In this document: piece by piece, positions 1 to 5,919 of the stretch | Numbering within the stretch: the stretch's first letter is position 1 | Layout of the letters: the number at the start of each line of letters is the position of its first letter | Source of the DNA: CAZBBB01 sp964490005 | GTDB taxonomy: Bacteria > Planctomycetota > B15-G4 | DNA: 22,170 nt | Assembly: GCA_964490005.1 (NCBI GenBank) | Contig: CAZBBB010000045.1 | Location: 1 to 22,170 of the forward strand | Direction of reading: 5' to 3' | Position numbers and translations under genes: made by a program | The notes under the pieces: model-generated | Databases searched by the model: none | Seen by the model: only the letters and a program-made list of their open reading frames with translations | Told to the model about the DNA's origin: nothing

Positions 1-131
1 GCCGATGCGGCGGGTGCCGCGGGCGGACGGGCGGCGCGGCTCTCGCCCGCGGCGCGCGGCGGCACGGTGCGCCGCGGCGGATCTTCGGGCGCCGGGCCGA
101 ACAGGGACGTCTGCGCCGGGTCGCCGCTCAT
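1..131 (-). CDS. 5' end of an unidentified gene (first 43 codons)
   Basis: The gene runs off the left edge, so only its N-terminus is visible. Starting at the ATG at 131-129 (minus strand), it reads MSGDPAQTSLFGPAPEDPP and then a Pro/Ala/Arg-rich linker with no stop. Residues 7-11 (QTSLF) fit the bacterial sliding-clamp-binding pentapeptide consensus Q-x-[SD]-L-F. An N-terminal 'LFG' element followed by a flexible linker also occurs in some RarA/MgsA-type AAA+ ATPases and other DNA replication or repair proteins, so such a protein is my best guess, but no catalytic domain is in view. No Shine-Dalgarno sequence precedes the ATG. Instead a -10-like TAGAAT lies 9 nt upstream, which suggests a leaderless or nearly leaderless mRNA. 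The reading frame is fairly sure; the function is a guess. Confidence 0.55.
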   Translation of the reverse strand, partial: MSGDPAQTSLFGPAPEDPPRRTVPPRAAGESRAARPPAAPAAS

Positions 132-140
132 CGCGGCGCG

Positions 141-146
141 ATTCTA
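141..146 (-). promoter_or_regulatory. -10-like box TAGAAT directly upstream of the partial gene
   Basis: On the minus strand TAGAAT (5 of 6 matches to TATAAT) ends 9 nt before the ATG at 131. Transcription would then start about 2-4 nt before the start codon, leaving no room for a ribosome binding site. No convincing -35 element is seen 16-18 nt further upstream. An A/T-rich hexamer is conspicuous in this GC-rich sequence. Confidence 0.4.
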
Positions 147-163
147 GTCGATGCCCTCAGGGC

Positions 164-177
164 CCCGCCGCGGCGGG
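164..177 (-). repeat. 14-bp perfect GC palindrome after the small membrane protein gene
   Basis: CCCGCCG is followed immediately by its complement CGGCGGG. On the minus strand it lies about 21 nt past the stop of the 199-309 gene and upstream of the promoter of the partial gene. It could form a cruciform or a stem in RNA and so slow or end transcription, but there is no T tract, so an intrinsic terminator is not established. Confidence 0.3.
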
Positions 178-198
178 CGGGCCCGGCCGGGCTCGGGC

Positions 199-309
199 TC
201 AGTGACCGTTCATCAGCCCGTGGAAGAGCGTGGCGGTGACCGCCGCGCCCAAGGCCATCAGGCTGAGAAAGGCCCAGCGCACATGATGATTCTTCGTGAC
301 CGACTGCAT
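199..309 (-). CDS. 36-residue single-span membrane protein
   Basis: This is a short reading frame with strong coding signs. The ATG at 309-307 is preceded 4 nt upstream by GGAGG, the clearest Shine-Dalgarno in this part of the window, and the TGA is at 201-199. The peptide begins MQSVTKNHHVRWAFLSLMAL and ends HGLMNGH. It has a basic and His-containing N-terminus (residues 6-11), a hydrophobic span at about residues 12-30 (Ala/Leu/Val/Thr-rich, fit to cross the membrane once) and a His-containing tail. This layout resembles small accessory subunits of membrane complexes, such as cytochrome oxidases or transporters, but I do not recognise the family and no such complex is encoded nearby. It lies 67 bp upstream of the partial gene, separated by a palindrome and a promoter-like box. 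Function unknown; coding status likely. Confidence 0.55.
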   Translation of the reverse strand: MQSVTKNHHVRWAFLSLMALGAAVTATLFHGLMNGH

Positions 310-415
310 CGCACCTCCGGGGCTCCCCGACGGCGGGAGCGGACGGGGCGGCTGCGACCGCTCTCCGACTGCGCGCGTCAAGGCTAGCCGAGGCCGAGGG
401 TGACGCGGAACGGCC

Positions 416-430
416 AAACTCCGCGAGTTT
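416..430. repeat. 15-bp palindrome AAACTC-CGC-GAGTTT, possible operator
   Basis: A perfect inverted repeat with 6-bp arms and a 3-bp centre sits between two divergent genes, about 30 bp upstream of a possible minus-strand -10 box and 150 bp upstream of the plus-strand promoter-like site. Its A/T-rich arm ends are unlike the local composition. The form suits a dimeric regulator, but no regulator is identified. Confidence 0.35.
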
Positions 431-579
431 CCACGGCGCCGACACGACTCTGACGCCGCACCGGCCCCGGTGTTTCGTGGTGGGCCGCGAAAATCTCGCG
501 CGCCCGCGCTCCACGGGCCTTCCACAGGTCGTGCACAGCGGGCGCCTGCGCCCGCGGCGCGCGCCGCCCCGCGCCGGCA

Positions 580-608
580 TTGTGGCCGCCGATGCGCGTC
601 GCTACAGT
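580..608 (+). promoter_or_regulatory. Promoter-like site TTGTGG-N17-TACAGT for the PII-glnA operon
   Basis: TTGTGG (580-585) and TACAGT (603-608) are separated by exactly 17 bp. Each hexamer matches the sigma-70 consensus at 4 of 6 positions. The same TTGTGG-N17 arrangement occurs upstream of the gene at 8147-8920, which supports it. The predicted transcript would start near 615 and carry a leader of about 80 nt. Confidence 0.4.
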
Positions 609-613
609 CCGGT

Positions 614-666
614 CCCGGACCTCGCGCGCCGAGGCCCGGGCGCATCGCGACCCCGGGGGCGTCGCG
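614..666 (+). other. Two tandem hairpins in the PII-glnA leader
   Basis: Hairpin 1 pairs CCCGG (614-618) with CCGGG (636-640) and CCTCG (620-624) with CGAGG (630-634), with one A-C mismatch and a 5-nt loop. Hairpin 2 pairs CGCGAC (646-651) with GTCGCG (661-666) around a 9-nt loop. Both fall inside the leader predicted from the promoter at 580-608. The pairing is seen directly; a regulatory role is inferred, and GC-rich DNA forms such stems by chance fairly often. Confidence 0.3.
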
Positions 667-697
667 GGGCTCCGCACCGAGACGCGGTTTCAAGCCC

Positions 698-1006
698 ATG
701 CGCATGATCCAGGCCATCCTCGCGCCCGACCGGCTGCACGCGGTCGCGTCGCTGCTCGCCGAGGCGGAGATCTTCCGCATGACGGTGAGCGAGGTGCACG
801 GCGTGTCCGACATGCGCGGCGTGGCCTTCGACGACGTCTCGCCCGAACCGATGGTGCGCATCGAGGTCGGCGTGAACGAGGACTTCGTCGCGTCGGCCGT
901 CTCGGCCATCGAGCAGGGCGGCGGCGAGCGCGGCCGCATCTTCGTCTGGGAACTGCACGACGTGATCCGCATCCGCACCGGCGAGACCGGCCCCGAAGCC
1001 ATCTGA
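698..1006 (+). CDS. Divergent PII (GlnB/GlnK-like) signal protein with shortened T- and B-loops
   Basis: The 102-residue product aligns along its whole length with the PII family (canonical length 112). PII proteins are trimers that sense ATP/ADP and 2-oxoglutarate and control nitrogen assimilation by binding targets. Starting at ATG 698 puts it in exact register with GlnB: MTV at 28-30, EVHG at 32-35, G41, and the C-terminal RIRTGE at 91-96 (canonical 101-106) before a terminal AI. The T-loop is about 6 residues shorter and lacks the RGAEY segment with the uridylylated Tyr51. Gln39, which binds Mg and 2-oxoglutarate, is Met39, and Lys9 is Ala. The B-loop (GGGERGRIFV) is about 4 residues shorter than GKIGDGKIFV. 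It lies 30 bp upstream of glnA, presumably in one operon. No good ribosome binding site is visible; ATG 704 is an alternative start. Confidence 0.85.
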   Translation: MRMIQAILAPDRLHAVASLLAEAEIFRMTVSEVHGVSDMRGVAFDDVSPEPMVRIEVGVNEDFVASAVSAIEQGGGERGRIFVWELHDVIRIRTGETGPEAI

Positions 1007-1036
1007 AAACCCCGAGCCCCGAAAGGACGATTCACA

Positions 1037-2464
1037 GTGGGAATGACGCCCGGCATGACTCCGAAGGACGTGGTCGCGAAGATCAAGTCCGCCAACATCA
1101 AGGCGGTGGACATCCGCTTCTCCGACCTGCTCGGCCAGTGGCAGCACTTCACGCTGCCCACGAGCATGGTCAACGAGGCCTCGTTCAGCGAGGGCTTCGG
1201 CTTCGACGGCAGCTCGATCCGCGGCTGGAAGACGATCAACGAGAGCGACATGCTCGTCGTGCCCGACGCCGAGTCGGCGGTCATCGACCCGTTCTTCGCC
1301 GAACCGACGCTCGTGCTCGTCGCCAACGTGGTCGACCCGATCACCAAGGAGGACTACGCGCGCGATCCGCGCGGCGTGGCGCGGCGCGCCGAGCAGTACC
1401 TGCTCTCGACGGGCATCGGCGACACCATGTACGTCGGCCCCGAGCCCGAGTTCTTCATCTTCGACTCGGTGCACTGGGACAACGACCCGTGGGGCGCCTC
1501 CTACGCGATCGGCTCCGAGGAGGGTTTCTGGAACACCGGCGCCGAGGCGCCCAACCACGGCTACCGGCCGCGCCTCAAGGGCGGCTACATCCCGACGCCG
1601 CCGATCGACAGCCAGCAGGACCTGCGCACCGAGATGATGCTCATCATGGAGCAGGTCGGCATCGAGATGGAGCGCCAGCACCACGAGGTGGCGACCGCCG
1701 GCCAGGCCGAGATCGACATGAAGTACGACAAGCTCGTGACGATGGGCGACAAGCTGCAGTGGTTCAAGTACATCGTCAAGCAGTGCGCCGTGCGCGCCGG
1801 CAAGACGGCGACCTTCATGCCCAAGCCGATCTTCGGCGACAACGGCTCGGGCATGCACTGCCACTTCTCGATCTGGAAGAACAAGACCAACCTGTTCGCG
1901 GGCGGCGGCTACGCCGGCCTCTCGGACACGGGCAAGTGGGCCATCGGCGGGCTGCTGCGCCACGCGCACGCGATCATCGCCTTCACCAACCCGACGACGA
2001 ACAGCTACCGCCGCCTCGTGCCGCACTTCGAGGCGCCGATCAAGCTGGCCTACAGCAGCCGCAACCGCAGCGCCGCCGTGCGCATCCCGATGTTCAGCAG
2101 CGAGCCGAAGAGCAAGCGCTTCGAGTTCCGCTGCCCCGACCCGCTGGCGAACGGCTACCTGGCCTTCTCCGCGATCGCGATGGCCTGCATCGACGGCATC
2201 CAGAACCGCATCGACCCCGGCTCGCCGCTCGACAAGAACATCTACGACCTGCCGCCCGAGGAGATGGCGCAGGTCGTCGACGCGCCGACCTCGCTCGAGG
2301 CGGCCCTCGAGGCGCTCCGCAAGGACCACGAGTTCCTGCTGCGCGGCGACGTGTTCAGCGCCGACTTCATCGAGACCTGGCTCAAGTACAAGTACGACAA
2401 CGAGGTCCTGATCATGAAGACCCGGCCGCACCCGCTCGAGTTCTCGATGTACTTCGACGGCTGA
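1037..2464 (+). CDS. glnA: Glutamine synthetase type I-beta (EC 6.3.1.2)
   Basis: It makes glutamine from glutamate, ammonia and ATP in the cytoplasm, as a dodecamer in this family. The 475-residue length fits GSI (about 470). Visible signatures are the beta-grasp motif GFGFDGSSIRGW, the metal/glutamate motif EPEFFIFD, HHEVATAGQ, the ATP-binding KPIFGDNGSGMHCH, NPTTNSYRRLVP and the Arg-rich SSRNRSAAVRIP. Residues around VHWDNDPWG to KGGY match the GSI-beta-type insertion. NIYDLPPEE carries Tyr403, equivalent to the adenylylated Tyr397 of enteric enzymes, so control by GlnE-type adenylylation is possible. The GTG start at 1037 has GAAAGGA 9 nt upstream; ATG 1043 and 1055 are alternatives. The adjoining PII gene suggests joint regulation. 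The stop is only 7 bp from the stop of a convergent response regulator gene. Confidence 0.97.
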   Translation: MGMTPGMTPKDVVAKIKSANIKAVDIRFSDLLGQWQHFTLPTSMVNEASFSEGFGFDGSSIRGWKTINESDMLVVPDAESAVIDPFFAEPTLVLVANVVDPITKEDYARDPRGVARRAEQYLLSTGIGDTMYVGPEPEFFIFDSVHWDNDPWGASYAIGSEEGFWNTGAEAPNHGYRPRLKGGYIPTPPIDSQQDLRTEMMLIMEQVGIEMERQHHEVATAGQAEIDMKYDKLVTMGDKLQWFKYIVKQCAVRAGKTATFMPKPIFGDNGSGMHCHFSIWKNKTNLFAGGGYAGLSDTGKWAIGGLLRHAHAIIAFTNPTTNSYRRLVPHFEAPIKLAYSSRNRSAAVRIPMFSSEPKSKRFEFRCPDPLANGYLAFSAIAMACIDGIQNRIDPGSPLDKNIYDLPPEEMAQVVDAPTSLEAALEALRKDHEFLLRGDVFSADFIETWLKYKYDNEVLIMKTRPHPLEFSMYFDG

Positions 2465-2471
2465 ACGGCGC

Positions 2472-3416
2472 TCAGGGCGTCGACGCGGCGCGCGAGTCCT
2501 CGACGGCGGCCACGGTCTCGTCGAGCGCGGCGAGCAGTTCGCCGGCGAGGGTCTCGTGCCGCGCGAGCAGTTCGGCCGGGTCGAGCGCCGCGAGGCGGTC
2601 GAGCAGCGACGTCATCCGCCCCGCGCCGATGTCGGCGCAGCGGTTGCGGAAGCGCTGCAGGCGCGCGTTGCTCTCGTCGCTGAACAGGCCGGCGCGGGCG
2701 AAGACCTCGAGGTCGGCGCGCACGGCCGGCGCCGCGTCGCGCAGGCCGTCGCAGAGGTCGTCGTACAGGCCGGGGGAGTCGGCGTCCTCGAAGGCGCGCA
2801 GGGCGGCGACGACGGCGGCGTCGAGCGCGGCGTGCGCGTCGGGCTCGGGGCCCGCCTGCGAGGCGCGCATGCGCAGCAGCTCGGGCAGCAGCGAGTGCTC
2901 GTAGTAGCACTCGGGGCAGAAGCTGTGGCTGAAGTCGATCTCGCGGAAGTACTCCTCGACGCGCTTCCAGCTGTCGCCCGAGTCGCGCACGGCCTTGCAG
3001 TGCATGCAGATGGGCAGGGCGGAGGTCAGCACCGCGACCTGCTCGCCCATGCGCTGGATGCGGCCGCCGACCGCGATGCGCACGGCGAGCAGCTCGGGGT
3101 CGACGGGCTTGTTGAGGAAGTCGTCGACGCCCTCCTCCATGGTGCGGCGGAAGTTCTCGCCGAAGTCCATGGCGGTGAGCATGATGATCCACGGGTAGAA
3201 GCGGGTGCGCGAGGCGCGGATGCGGCGCGTGAGCTCCAGCCCGTCGGCCACCGGCATGCGCCAGTCGGTGATCACGACCGGGAAGGGCTCCTTGCAGAAG
3301 GCCTTCCAGGCCTCCTCGCCGTCGGCCGTCGACACGACCTCGTGCCCCATCGCGTGGAGCTGGTGCTCGAGCAGGCGGCGCGAGACGGTCTCGTCCTCGG
3401 CGATCAGGATGCGCAT
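2472..3416 (-). CDS. Response regulator: receiver domain, Cys4 zinc-finger-like module, helical C-terminus
   Basis: A 314-residue cytoplasmic signalling protein. Residues 1-120 form a receiver domain with acidic pocket E7/D8/E9, phospho-acceptor Asp51 (VVITDWRMP), Thr81 and Lys103-Pro104 (FLNKPVD). Residues 136-172 hold CMHC (C137, C140), then WKRVEEYF, then FSHSFCPEC (C167, C170). This Cys-x2-Cys/Cys-x2-Cys module with a conserved WxxxEEY and FSH recurs, to my knowledge, as an unnamed tail on many bacterial sensor and regulator proteins and probably binds zinc. Residues 175-314 are acidic, Ala/Leu-rich and probably helical; I recognise no DNA-binding, GGDEF or other output domain there. ATG 3416 is chosen because GGAAGGAG lies 8 nt upstream. 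No partner kinase is adjacent. The output is unknown, possibly protein-protein. Confidence 0.88.
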   Translation of the reverse strand: MRILIAEDETVSRRLLEHQLHAMGHEVVSTADGEEAWKAFCKEPFPVVITDWRMPVADGLELTRRIRASRTRFYPWIIMLTAMDFGENFRRTMEEGVDDFLNKPVDPELLAVRIAVGGRIQRMGEQVAVLTSALPICMHCKAVRDSGDSWKRVEEYFREIDFSHSFCPECYYEHSLLPELLRMRASQAGPEPDAHAALDAAVVAALRAFEDADSPGLYDDLCDGLRDAAPAVRADLEVFARAGLFSDESNARLQRFRNRCADIGAGRMTSLLDRLAALDPAELLARHETLAGELLAALDETVAAVEDSRAASTP

Positions 3417-3453
3417 GGGGTCGGCTCCTTCCGGCGGGCGCGGCGGACCAGGG

Positions 3454-3472
3454 CCCGGGCTGAGGGCCCGGG
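3454..3472 (-). repeat. Hairpin in the response regulator leader
   Basis: CCCGGGC (3454-3460) and GCCCGGG (3466-3472) form a 7-bp stem with a 5-nt loop, 38-56 nt upstream of the response regulator start. It could be a leader structure; there is no T tract that would make it a terminator. The wider 180-bp gap between the two divergent genes (3417-3596) shows nothing else except the weak -10 box at 3563. Confidence 0.25.
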
Positions 3473-3562
3473 GAGTGCGCCGGCTCCACCCACTTTCGGC
3501 CGTCCGCCGCGCACGCCTTGAGCCCCGCGCCGCGGGCCTCGCCCCGCGTCGGGCCGCGTGGC

Positions 3563-3588
3563 TATGCTCGCGCCGCCCGCGAAGGGAG
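3563..3588 (+). promoter_or_regulatory. -10-like TATGCT and ribosome binding site for the DUF748 gene
   Basis: TATGCT (3563-3568) lies 28 nt before the ATG at 3597, and GAAGGGAG (3581-3588) sits 8 nt before it. The ribosome binding site decides the start over the upstream in-frame codon at 3558, which would place the -10-like box inside the gene. No -35 hexamer is visible at 16-18 bp. Confidence 0.35.
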
Positions 3589-3596
3589 CGCGACCG

Positions 3597-5912
3597 ATGC
3601 TGAAGGCCTGGCGACGACTGCCCCTGATCGTGCGCGTGGCCGCCGTCCTGCTGCTGCTCGTCGGCCTGTACGGCGCCCTGGGCGGATGGGTCGTTCCGCG
3701 CGTGGCCCGGCCGCGCGTCGAGCAGTTGCTCGGCGAGCGCCTCGGCCGCGCGGTACACCTCGAGCGCATCGAGCTGAATCCCTTCACGCTCACGGTGGAC
3801 ATCCTCGGGCTGCGCATCGAGGGCCGCCCCGGCGAGGGCGATCTGCTCGCCCTCGAGCACCTGTACGCCGACCTGCGCGCGCGTCCGCTCGTGACCGGCG
3901 AGGTGCTCGTCGACGAACTGCTCGTGCAGGGCCTCGCGCTGCGCGTGCAGGTCGATCCGGGCGGCGCGCTGGAGTTCCAGGAGCTGCTCGCGCGCTTCGC
4001 CGCCACCGCGCCCGAGGGTGAGAAGGCGCCGCTGCGCGACGCCGCGGCGGGCAAGCCGCTCGTGCTCGACGTCGCGCACGTCGGCCTGCAGCGCGTGCGG
4101 ATCGAGCTGGTCGACCGCTCGCGCGCCGTTCCCGCGCGCCTGGCGCTCGACCCGCTCACGCTCGAACTCTCCGAGCTCGGCACGCGGCCCGGGAACGAGG
4201 GCCGCTTCACGCTCGCCGTCGGCCTGCCCGAGGGCGGTTCGATCGCCGCGACGGGCACGCTCTCGCTGCAGCCCTTCGCCGCACGCCTCGACCTGCGGTT
4301 GGCGGGCCTTCCGCTGGCGCGCCTCGATGCCTTCCTCGACGGCCGCGCGCCGCTCGCGATCGCCGACGGACGGCTCGGCGCGAGCGCGCCGCTGGCGCTC
4401 GGCCCGGACGGTGCGCTGTCCATCGAGGGCGCCTCGCTGACGCTGGACGGGCTCTCCGTCGGGCCGCGCGCCGCATCCGGCCCGCCGGCAGAGCCCTGGC
4501 TCTCGCTGCAGGCCTTCGCGCTGCACGACGTGGACGTCGATCTCGCCGCGCGCGCCTGTGCGGTCGGCAGCCTCGCGCTGCGCGGCCCGACCGCGCGTCT
4601 CGCGCTGGACGCCGACGGACGGCTCGCGCCTCCGGGCTGGCCGGCGTCCGCCGCGGACGCGTCGCCCGTCGAGGCGCCCGACGAGGCGACGGTCGCGCCG
4701 GCCCGCTGGTCGCTCGCGCTGGACGCGCTGCGCATCGAGGGCGGCACGCTGACCTTCACCGAGTCGGGCCCGAGCCCGCCCGTGACGCGCGTGATCGACG
4801 CGCTCGACCTGCGCGTCGACGGCTTCTCGACCGCGCCGGCAAGCGAAGCGACCGTGCTGCTCACCGCGCGCGTCGACGGCGCGCCGCTGCGGCTCGAGAC
4901 CGCCTTCCTGCCGGCCGACCCCGCGCGGCGCGCGCAGGTCGAGTTCTCGCTGCACGGGCTCGATCTGGTGCACTTCACACCGCACAGCGGCCGCTGGATC
5001 GGCCGCGAGATCGCGCAGGGGCGGCTGTCGCTCGACGTCAACGCGCGGGTCGAGGACGGCGCGCTCGTCGCCGGCAACCTCGTCGACGTCGACCGGCTGG
5101 GCTTCGGCGCCGACGTCGAGAGCGCCGAGGCCACCGGCCTGCCCGTCGGGCTGGCGGTCGCGCTGCTGCAGGACGACGAAGGGCGCATCCGCCTCGATCT
5201 GCCGGTGGAGGGGCGCGTCGACGCTCCGGGCTTCCGCTACGGCCGCCTCGTGCTCGACGCGCTCCTGGGCGTGGTCACGCGCGCGGTCAGCGCGCCCTTC
5301 CGCTTCCTCGCCGGGCTCGTGGGCCTCGACGCGGAGGCGCCCTTCGACGCGCTCGTGTTCGCGCCGGGGTCCGACGAACTCGCCGCTCCGTCGGCCGCGC
5401 TGCTCGACCAGCTCGCGCCTGTGCTCGTCGAGCGCCCCGCGCTGCGCGTCTCGCTGCGCGGCCGCGCGAGCGCCGCGCGCGACGGCGCCGCGCTGGGGGC
5501 CGGACTGCTCCACGAGCGCGCCGTCGCGAGCGGGCTGCTGCCGCCCGGCTCGGCGCCCGCGGACGCCGACGGGAGCGACGCGGCGCTGCGCGCGCTCTAT
5601 CAGCGCGTGCTCGGGCGCGATCCCGACGAGCTGCTCGCCGGCCTCGTCGCGCTGCACGACTCCATCGGCCAGCCGCTGGCCCCCGAGCGGCGCGCGCCGC
5701 TGCTGCGCCAGGCGATGACCGACTCTCTGGTCACGGCGCTCGGCGGCTCCGACGCCGGGCTCGAGAACCTCGCGCGCCGCCGCGCGCAGGTCGTGGCCGA
5801 CAGGCTGCAGGCGGCCGGCGTCCCGCTCGCGCGGCTGGTCACGGTCGAGCCCGAACTCGTCGAGAGCCACGACGACGAGGTCGGCTGCGCGCTGGCGCTC
5901 GACGGCGCCTGA
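3597..5912 (+). CDS. DUF748 / AsmA-like envelope protein
   Basis: A 771-residue protein with an N-terminal membrane anchor (about residues 9-31, preceded by KAWRR) and a long periplasmic part. The region after the anchor (residues about 35-120: RVEQLLGERLGRAVHLERIE, FTLTVDILGLRIEG) is typical of AsmA-like proteins, which form long beta-rich grooves linked to lipid transport or outer-membrane homeostasis. The C-terminal part is diagnostic of DUF748: an LDLPVEGRVDAPGFRYG stretch, then a hydrophobic VTRAVSAPFRFLAGLVG and an OmpA-like FAPGSDEL. This suggests a two-membrane envelope. The substrate is unknown. The start has a good ribosome binding site (GAAGGGAG). The gene appears monocistronic and converges on the copper ATPase gene with only 7 bp between stops. 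Confidence 0.85.
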   Translation: MLKAWRRLPLIVRVAAVLLLLVGLYGALGGWVVPRVARPRVEQLLGERLGRAVHLERIELNPFTLTVDILGLRIEGRPGEGDLLALEHLYADLRARPLVTGEVLVDELLVQGLALRVQVDPGGALEFQELLARFAATAPEGEKAPLRDAAAGKPLVLDVAHVGLQRVRIELVDRSRAVPARLALDPLTLELSELGTRPGNEGRFTLAVGLPEGGSIAATGTLSLQPFAARLDLRLAGLPLARLDAFLDGRAPLAIADGRLGASAPLALGPDGALSIEGASLTLDGLSVGPRAASGPPAEPWLSLQAFALHDVDVDLAARACAVGSLALRGPTARLALDADGRLAPPGWPASAADASPVEAPDEATVAPARWSLALDALRIEGGTLTFTESGPSPPVTRVIDALDLRVDGFSTAPASEATVLLTARVDGAPLRLETAFLPADPARRAQVEFSLHGLDLVHFTPHSGRWIGREIAQGRLSLDVNARVEDGALVAGNLVDVDRLGFGADVESAEATGLPVGLAVALLQDDEGRIRLDLPVEGRVDAPGFRYGRLVLDALLGVVTRAVSAPFRFLAGLVGLDAEAPFDALVFAPGSDELAAPSAALLDQLAPVLVERPALRVSLRGRASAARDGAALGAGLLHERAVASGLLPPGSAPADADGSDAALRALYQRVLGRDPDELLAGLVALHDSIGQPLAPERRAPLLRQAMTDSLVTALGGSDAGLENLARRRAQVVADRLQAAGVPLARLVTVEPELVESHDDEVGCALALDGA

Positions 5913-5919
5913 GCGCCGC

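Larger units (their letters stand above)
310..697. other. 388-bp divergent intergenic region
   Basis: It separates the minus-strand small membrane protein gene from the plus-strand PII-glnA operon. I see no convincing gene: the open frames here are Arg/Pro/Ala-rich products of high GC. It holds a TAGCCT -10-like hexamer on the minus strand at 386-381, a perfect 15-bp palindrome at 416-430, a small inverted repeat at 486-500 (CGCGA/TCGCG around AAATC), a promoter-like site at 580-608, and two hairpins in the predicted PII leader (614-640 and 646-666). Parts of 411-500 are less GC-rich than the surrounding genes. Confidence 0.5.

Noticed and set aside
381..409. Complete promoter for the small membrane protein gene around TAGCCT
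   Set aside because: The -10-like hexamer is visible but no -35 hexamer fits at 16-18 bp, and it is 71 bp from the start, so I mention it only as part of the motif pattern.
486..500. Short inverted repeat CGCGA-AAATC-TCGCG
   Set aside because: A 5-bp GC stem is expected by chance here and has no promoter or gene end next to it.
520..526. TTCCACA, resembling part of a DnaA box (TTATCCACA)
   Set aside because: It lacks the TTAT part, stands alone, and no other origin features are nearby.
3495..3525. Flagellar sigma-28-like promoter on the minus strand (TCAA ... GCCGAAAG) upstream of the response regulator
   Set aside because: The spacing is 17 instead of 15 and both parts are imperfect.
5913..5919. 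Terminator between the convergent DUF748 and copA genes, and likewise at 2465-2471 between glnA and the response regulator gene
   Set aside because: The gaps are only 7 bp and neither flank shows a stem with a T tract.
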